From positions 62,001 to 126,000 of the forward strand of contig JADZBE010000027.1 in assembly GCA_020852275.1 (NCBI GenBank): a stretch of 64,000 bases of DNA, written 5' to 3'. Below are positions 59,499 to 64,000 of the stretch, in pieces (position 1 is the stretch's first letter; each line of letters begins with the position of its first letter). The notes under the pieces are model-generated. The model ran no database searches, had not been told where the DNA came from, and saw only the letters and a list, made by a program, of their open reading frames with translations. This DNA is from Phycisphaerales bacterium (GTDB lineage: Bacteria > Planctomycetota > Phycisphaerae > UBA1845). Position numbers and translations under genes: made by a program.

Positions 59499-61649
59499 TC
59501 AGGGGCAGGCATAGTCTTTCGATTCCACAGTCCCGCATCCCCATGCTACGGATACCACACCGTAATCACCGGGAAGACGATCGATGAATCTAAGAGCGAG
59601 CCGGCCTCGCTCTTTCAGTTTTCCACCCTGCTTGGAGCCATCCGTCAGCGTGGCAACCACAGTGTCGCCGACAACTCCGCCCTCGACGGCGATCCGGAGG
59701 CGATTGGACTCCATCCACGGCTTACAACGAAGGCTGCTGATGCGCTCTTGGCCCGTGCACCCCCCATACAACCAAGTTTCGGCATACCGATCTCCACGGT
59801 GCTCGCCGCCGAACAGCACGATTTCACGCCTTGCCACGTCGTACGCCATCGCGGCACTCGATCGCGGAGAAAGGGCACCCAAATCGCGCAACTCCCACGT
59901 GTCCCCGTCCCATTCCCATGTCTCGCCGTTGTTGACCTCGCCCCGCCCGCCGAACAAGACCGTCACTCCCCGATAGGCATCAAAGGTCATGGCGTGCCCA
60001 TATCGAGGCAATGGACCGCCCTCCCAGCGCCGCTCCCACGTGGCGCCGTCCCACTCCCAGGTGTCCCCGAGGTATTGGTCGTGCTCGCGCAAGCCGCCGA
60101 ACAACACGGTCACGCCTCTCACGCTGTCGTAGGCCATGGCGTGGAAACGTCTGCGCGAGGGTCCGCTCGTGGATTGCAGGCTCCAAGCCGCTCCATTCCA
60201 TTCCCATGTTTCGCCGTTGGGCAGGCCGTCATCCCCCCCAAAGAGCACCGAGACGCCGCGGGCGAAATCAAAGACCATCGCATGCCCGTCGCGCGGAGAC
60301 GGTCCCGTCGTGGATCGAAGCGTCCAGCTCCCGCCGTTCCATTCCCACGTTTCACCATTCTTGCCAAATCCGTTGCGTCCGCCGAAGAGCACGACGACCC
60401 TGCGGCTGGAATCATACGACATCGCGGAGAAGAAGCAGCCATACGGGCCGGTCGTGGCGCGCCGCATCCATTCATGCCCGTCCCACTCCCAGGTTTCCCG
60501 GTCGTAATTGCCGTCGTTGCCTGAAAAAAGAATGGTGACTTCCCGATCGCGGTCATAGGCAAGGCTGTGCAAGCTTCTCGCGGACGGACCCGACAGCGCC
60601 CTCCCTTCCCAGTCAGCGCCGTTCCATTCCAGCGTCTCGCCCACGTCGGACCAGTCATACCCTCCATACCCGCCGAACATGGTGATGACGTGGCGCGAGG
60701 TGTCATAGGCCATGCCCTGAAGATAGCGTGGCGCAGGTCCGCTCTCGTCGAGTACCGTCCAAGTGCTGCCGTCCCATCCCCATGTTGCGGTGTCGAAGCT
60801 ATCCCCGAAAAGTACGCTCACGCGGCGTTCGACATCGTAGGCCATGGCTGCGCCGTGACGTGCGGATGGTCCATCCGTGGCTCTCGGCGTCCAAGTGGCG
60901 CCATCCCATTCCCAAGTTTCACCGCTGAGCTCGCCGAATCTGCCAACTCGTCCGCCGAAGAGCACGGTGACACCGCGCTCGAGGTCAAACGCCATCGCCG
61001 AATCACTGCGAGGTTCTGGCCCGGTGGATGTCTTCAAGCTCCAGCTCCCACCATCCCACTCCCAAGTCTCGTCGCTGGGATGACCGTCCGAGTCAATGAT
61101 CCCGCCGAACAGCACGGCCACTCCCCTGATGCTGTCGTAGACCATCGCATGACGGAATCGAGGAGATGGGCCGGATGTGGAACGCAGCGTCCAGGCGACA
61201 CCGTCCCACTCCCAGGTTTCGCCATTCGGCGCGCCGTCGTTGCCGCCAAACAGGACGGTCACTCCGCGAGCGCTGTCATAGGTCATCGCGGCGCGATATC
61301 GCGGCGATGGTCCCGTGGTGGCCACCAGGCTCCACGCGTTCCCATCCCACTCCCACGTGTCCCCAACGTCGGCACCTGCCGAGCCTCCAAACAGGACCGT
61401 GACGGATCTCCTCTCGTCATGAGCCATTGCATGGCCGTAGCGGGGCGAGGGACCGCTTGGCACATGGAGTTTCCACCTGCCCTCCTGCCCCGAGGCAGGC
61501 ATCGAACTTGCCCAGAGCAGCATCGACAGCCATGCCAAACTCGGACTGACTTTGCGCGTCATGTTTCGCAATCGAGGGAAACGACGAACTCGGACTCGTC
61601 GCCCGGAAGCAACCGCTGGATCAGGTGACGGCTCGAACTCGTTTCGCAT
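59499..61649 (-). CDS. Secreted Kelch-repeat beta-propeller protein (12 repeats)
   Basis: 716 residues from ATG 61649, with AAGGAG 7 nt upstream. ATG 61562 would give a tighter signal peptide (MTRKVSPSLAWLSMLLWASS) but has no ribosome site. After the signal, twelve ~47-residue Kelch units follow, each of the form GPSPRYxxAMxYDxxRxVTVLFGG...GETWEWDGxxW. Twelve blades fit two six-bladed propellers. The last ~75 residues are a small beta domain (LRIAVEGGVVGDTVVATLTD) with a Cys pair. Exported; Kelch propellers bind glycans or proteins. Blade 8 has lost the PR motif (GPYGCFFSAM). Function is not known. Confidence 0.92.
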   Translation of the reverse strand: MRNEFEPSPDPAVASGRRVRVRRFPRLRNMTRKVSPSLAWLSMLLWASSMPASGQEGRWKLHVPSGPSPRYGHAMAHDERRSVTVLFGGSAGADVGDTWEWDGNAWSLVATTGPSPRYRAAMTYDSARGVTVLFGGNDGAPNGETWEWDGVAWTLRSTSGPSPRFRHAMVYDSIRGVAVLFGGIIDSDGHPSDETWEWDGGSWSLKTSTGPEPRSDSAMAFDLERGVTVLFGGRVGRFGELSGETWEWDGATWTPRATDGPSARHGAAMAYDVERRVSVLFGDSFDTATWGWDGSTWTVLDESGPAPRYLQGMAYDTSRHVITMFGGYGGYDWSDVGETLEWNGADWEGRALSGPSARSLHSLAYDRDREVTILFSGNDGNYDRETWEWDGHEWMRRATTGPYGCFFSAMSYDSSRRVVVLFGGRNGFGKNGETWEWNGGSWTLRSTTGPSPRDGHAMVFDFARGVSVLFGGDDGLPNGETWEWNGAAWSLQSTSGPSRRRFHAMAYDSVRGVTVLFGGLREHDQYLGDTWEWDGATWERRWEGGPLPRYGHAMTFDAYRGVTVLFGGRGEVNNGETWEWDGDTWELRDLGALSPRSSAAMAYDVARREIVLFGGEHRGDRYAETWLYGGCTGQERISSLRCKPWMESNRLRIAVEGGVVGDTVVATLTDGSKQGGKLKERGRLALRFIDRLPGDYGVVSVAWGCGTVESKDYACP

Positions 61650-62096
61650 GACAAATCTCCTTCTTGAACTTTCCCCGGATTGCAAGGCGTAATCCGGACA
61701 TCCGGATCAATGCAGCCCCAGCGCGGGTGCCGGTTCCACCTGTGTGTCCCACAGCGGAGACTTTTCTTACGCAACTGCATGCATTTCATCCTCCCCCTGA
61801 GGACCTTCGCAGCAGCCGGAAAGCCCTTTTGAAATAAAGCCTCAGTGGAATCAGTCCGCTTCCCCGCAGAATTTCAAGTGGTGCGAATGTCGGGCATCCT
61901 TCATGGTTCGTGCTGCGCTACTCGTCGAGCGCCGTTTTCCGTTCGTCGAGTTTCGTGCCTCGAAGATTCGACTTTAATTCGCGATCCGAAATCCAAACTC
62001 CGACGCTGGCGAGATCTCCCGTGGGCGGTTCGGTTCGCCTGCGATCGATTTGGCGTGTTCTTGCATTCGCGTCCTTCCCCGATGAGCATTTTCCGC
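61650..62096. other. Divergent intergenic region
   Basis: 447 nt between the Kelch (minus) and GH127-like (plus) genes. It is less GC-rich than the coding flanks, especially 61790-61990, and should hold both promoters. ORFs here are shadows. Confidence 0.45.
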
Positions 62097-64000
62097 ATGA
62101 ACGGAACATGGCTTGCTGTTGGGTTGCGCCGGGGCGTTTGGGCAAGAGCGTGCTGCGCCGCATGGTCCTGCACACTCGTCGCCGCGGCGCAGGGGGAAGA
62201 CATGAAGATTTCGCAGTCGCCGTCGCTGCCCGCCACCCGCGGAAGCGCGGCGGGCGGCGGCCATGCAGGCGGGACCGTCGGCAGCGGCGCGGGCGCGAAT
62301 GACGGCGACGCGTCCCGCGGCAGCACCGGCGAGAACGCGCGCGGCAGCACCGGCGGAAACGCGCACTACATCGGCAACCGCGAGCCGCTGGCGCCGAGTC
62401 CGCTGATCAAGTTGCCCATCGGCGCGATCGAGCCGAAGGGCTGGCTGTGGCGGCAGCTTGATCTGCAACGCGACGGATTCATCGGCCATCTTGACGAGCT
62501 GAGCCGCTTCGTCCGCCTCGAGAGCGGGTGGATGCAGCCGGACAACCCCGGCTGGGAGGAACTCCCCTACTGGCTGAAGGGCTTCGGCGACACGGCGTAC
62601 GTCCTGCACGATCCGGACATGACCTCGAAGGCGGAAGCCTGGATCAACGCCGCCATCGCGAGCCAGCAGGACGACGGCTACTTCGGCCCGCGCGAGAACA
62701 AGCTCGGACGCGACTGGTGGCCTCACATGGTCATGCTGTACGCGCTGCGCAGCTATCACGAGGCCACCGGCGATGAGCGCGTCCTCCCCATGATGCTGAA
62801 GTTCTTCCGCTTTCTGGACAGCCGGCCGGAGGGCGACCTGCTGCCGTACAAGTGGGGCGAAGGTCCGTATCGCAAGGAATGGTGGCAGAGCGTGCGCAGC
62901 GCCGATCTGCTGCAATCGCTGTACTGGACGTACAACCGCACGGGGGAAACGTGGCTGCTCGAACTGGCGGCGCGCGTGCATGCGCGGTCGGCGGACTGGG
63001 TGGGCGGCGTGCCCACCTGGCACGGGGTCAACCTCTGCCAGGGCTTCCGCGAGCCGGCCGTGTTCTATCAGCAGTCGAAAGACGCCGCGCATCTGGCCGC
63101 GACGCAGCGCAACTACGACACCGTGTGGAACGAGTACGGGCAGGTTCCCGGCGGCATGTTCGGCGCGGACGAGAACTGCCGCAAAGGGTACACGGGTCCC
63201 CGGCAGGCCGCCGAGACGTGCTCGATGGTGGAGTTCATGAACTCCTGCCAGGAGCTGCTGAAGATCGACGGCGCCGCCGTCTGGGCCGACCGCTGCGAGG
63301 AGGTGGCGCTGAATTCGCTGCCGGCGAGCATGACGGCGGACCTGAAAGGTCTGCACTACCTCACGTCGCCCAACATGGTTCAGCTCGACCGGGGCAACAA
63401 GGCGCCGGGCATCGAGAACGGCGGGGAGATGCTGTCGTTCAATGCGTGGACGTATCGCTGCTGCCAGCACAACGCCGGGCAGGGCTGGCCTTATTTCGCC
63501 GAGCACCTCTGGATGGCCACGCCAGACAATGGCCTGGCGGCGGTGATGTACGCGCCGTGTGCCGTCAAGGCGAAGGTTGGAGACGGCGCGACAGTGATGA
63601 TCGACGAAGTGACGTCGTACCCGTTCGATCAGGTGATTACGTTCAATATCTCGCTGGACAGGCCCGCGGCGTTTCCGTTGAGCCTGCGCGTGCCGAAGTG
63701 GTCCGGGCACGGGACGCTGAAGCTGAACGGCGCGATCATGGAGCGGCAACTGGTGGCGGGCGGGTTCATCACGGTGACGCGGACGTGGTCCGGTGGGGAT
63801 GTGCTGGAGCTGACCCTGCCGATGGGCATCAGCGTCCGGACGTTTGCGAAGAACGGCGGCTGTGTGGCGGTGGATCGCGGACCGCTCACGTATGCCCTGG
63901 CGATCAAAGAGGAATGGACGACCTACGCGGGGACCAGCGCGTGGCCTGCGCAGGAGGTTCGCGCCGGCTCGCCGTGGAACTACGGCCTGATTTTGAGCGA
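62097..64000 (+). CDS. Glycoside hydrolase family 127-like protein (partial, C-terminus off window)
   Basis: Runs off the right edge; ~634 residues are visible. ATG 62097 (MNGTWLAVGLRRG) gives a signal peptide-like start ending VAAAQG; ATG 62082 and 62202 are alternatives. A Gly/Ser/Asn-rich linker follows. From ~85 the (alpha/alpha)6 barrel of GH127 (DUF1680) begins: PLIKLPIGAIEPKGWLWRQL, ELPYWLKGFGDTAYVL, QQDDGYFGPREN. The zinc/nucleophile site of the beta-L-arabinofuranosidase HypBA1 is conserved: AETCSMVEF (Glu and Cys ligands) and RCCQHNAGQGW (ligand Cys plus nucleophile Cys). It probably removes arabinose or a related sugar from plant or algal glycans in the periplasm. Confidence 0.88.
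   Translation, partial: MNGTWLAVGLRRGVWARACCAAWSCTLVAAAQGEDMKISQSPSLPATRGSAAGGGHAGGTVGSGAGANDGDASRGSTGENARGSTGGNAHYIGNREPLAPSPLIKLPIGAIEPKGWLWRQLDLQRDGFIGHLDELSRFVRLESGWMQPDNPGWEELPYWLKGFGDTAYVLHDPDMTSKAEAWINAAIASQQDDGYFGPRENKLGRDWWPHMVMLYALRSYHEATGDERVLPMMLKFFRFLDSRPEGDLLPYKWGEGPYRKEWWQSVRSADLLQSLYWTYNRTGETWLLELAARVHARSADWVGGVPTWHGVNLCQGFREPAVFYQQSKDAAHLAATQRNYDTVWNEYGQVPGGMFGADENCRKGYTGPRQAAETCSMVEFMNSCQELLKIDGAAVWADRCEEVALNSLPASMTADLKGLHYLTSPNMVQLDRGNKAPGIENGGEMLSFNAWTYRCCQHNAGQGWPYFAEHLWMATPDNGLAAVMYAPCAVKAKVGDGATVMIDEVTSYPFDQVITFNISLDRPAAFPLSLRVPKWSGHGTLKLNGAIMERQLVAGGFITVTRTWSGGDVLELTLPMGISVRTFAKNGGCVAVDRGPLTYALAIKEEWTTYAGTSAWPAQEVRAGSPWNYGLILS

Overview
The window is GC-rich bacterial chromosome that looks like a planctomycete (Planctomycetota), probably close to the Phycisphaerae-like lineages. 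Evidence: a type II pseudopilin with an N-terminal '[20 protein letters not shown]' methylation motif and a C-terminal H-x9-DG motif; an EpsI/exosortase pair; SpoVG carrying an inserted zinc ribbon; a sulfatase-like enzyme; many secreted Cys-rich or beta-propeller proteins; and several dispersed palindromic repeat families. No rRNA, convincing tRNA, CRISPR array or intact insertion sequence is visible.

Layout. 1-3.7 kb: a secreted Cys-rich PDZ protein running off the left edge, an ECF sigma/anti-sigma pair and a membrane-anchored hypothetical protein. 3.7-6 kb: a patch of lower GC and different codon use holding a Clp-fold serine protease with a C-terminal zinc ribbon and a small overlapping partner gene. 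6-12 kb: a sulfatase-like hydrolase with Thr in place of the formylglycine Cys/Ser, a conserved hypothetical, a MotA-like membrane protein, an HDOD signalling protein and a cyclic-2,3-diphosphoglycerate-synthase-like GTPase. 12-20 kb: ADP-ribosylglycohydrolase, MutY, an HTH-TPR regulator followed by a 60-residue secreted peptide (an RRNPP-like arrangement), an OppF/DppF-type ATPase, a free HPt domain and a nucleoside deaminase. 20-29 kb: UvrA, a secreted hypothetical, a four-gene operon (PD40 propeller, lipoprotein, 68-residue protein, Xer recombinase) and a PtsN-like EIIA protein.

29-36 kb: prolyl oligopeptidase, ispE-spoVG, a type I phosphodiesterase and a VKOR-DsbA fusion whose 3' end overlaps it. 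37-42 kb: an orphan OmpR-type response regulator bracketed by inverted repeats, the coupled epsI-exosortase pair, kynureninase and an 18-Cys secreted protein. 42-51 kb: murQ, a DUF554 membrane protein, pyrH-frr, a dicarboxylate/amino-acid symporter with an altered cation motif, a long coiled-coil membrane protein and the pseudopilin. 51-64 kb: an RND efflux operon, comF, an SPFH-GYF protein, a secreted 12-repeat Kelch protein and a GH127-like glycosidase running off the right edge.

Themes. Housekeeping genes (uvrA, mutY, pyrH, frr, ispE, murQ, xer, kynU) are interspersed with envelope/secretion genes (exosortase, RND pump, VKOR-DsbA, propellers). Many intergenic gaps hold MITE-like or REP-like palindromes, and one repeat family appears to have entered the ispE reading frame. 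The best candidates for something undescribed are the HTH-TPR/secreted-peptide cassette, the protease/small-protein pair in the atypical patch, and the 122-153 bp composite palindromic element with terminal inverted repeats. All functions are inferred by eye from sequence; no database search was run.
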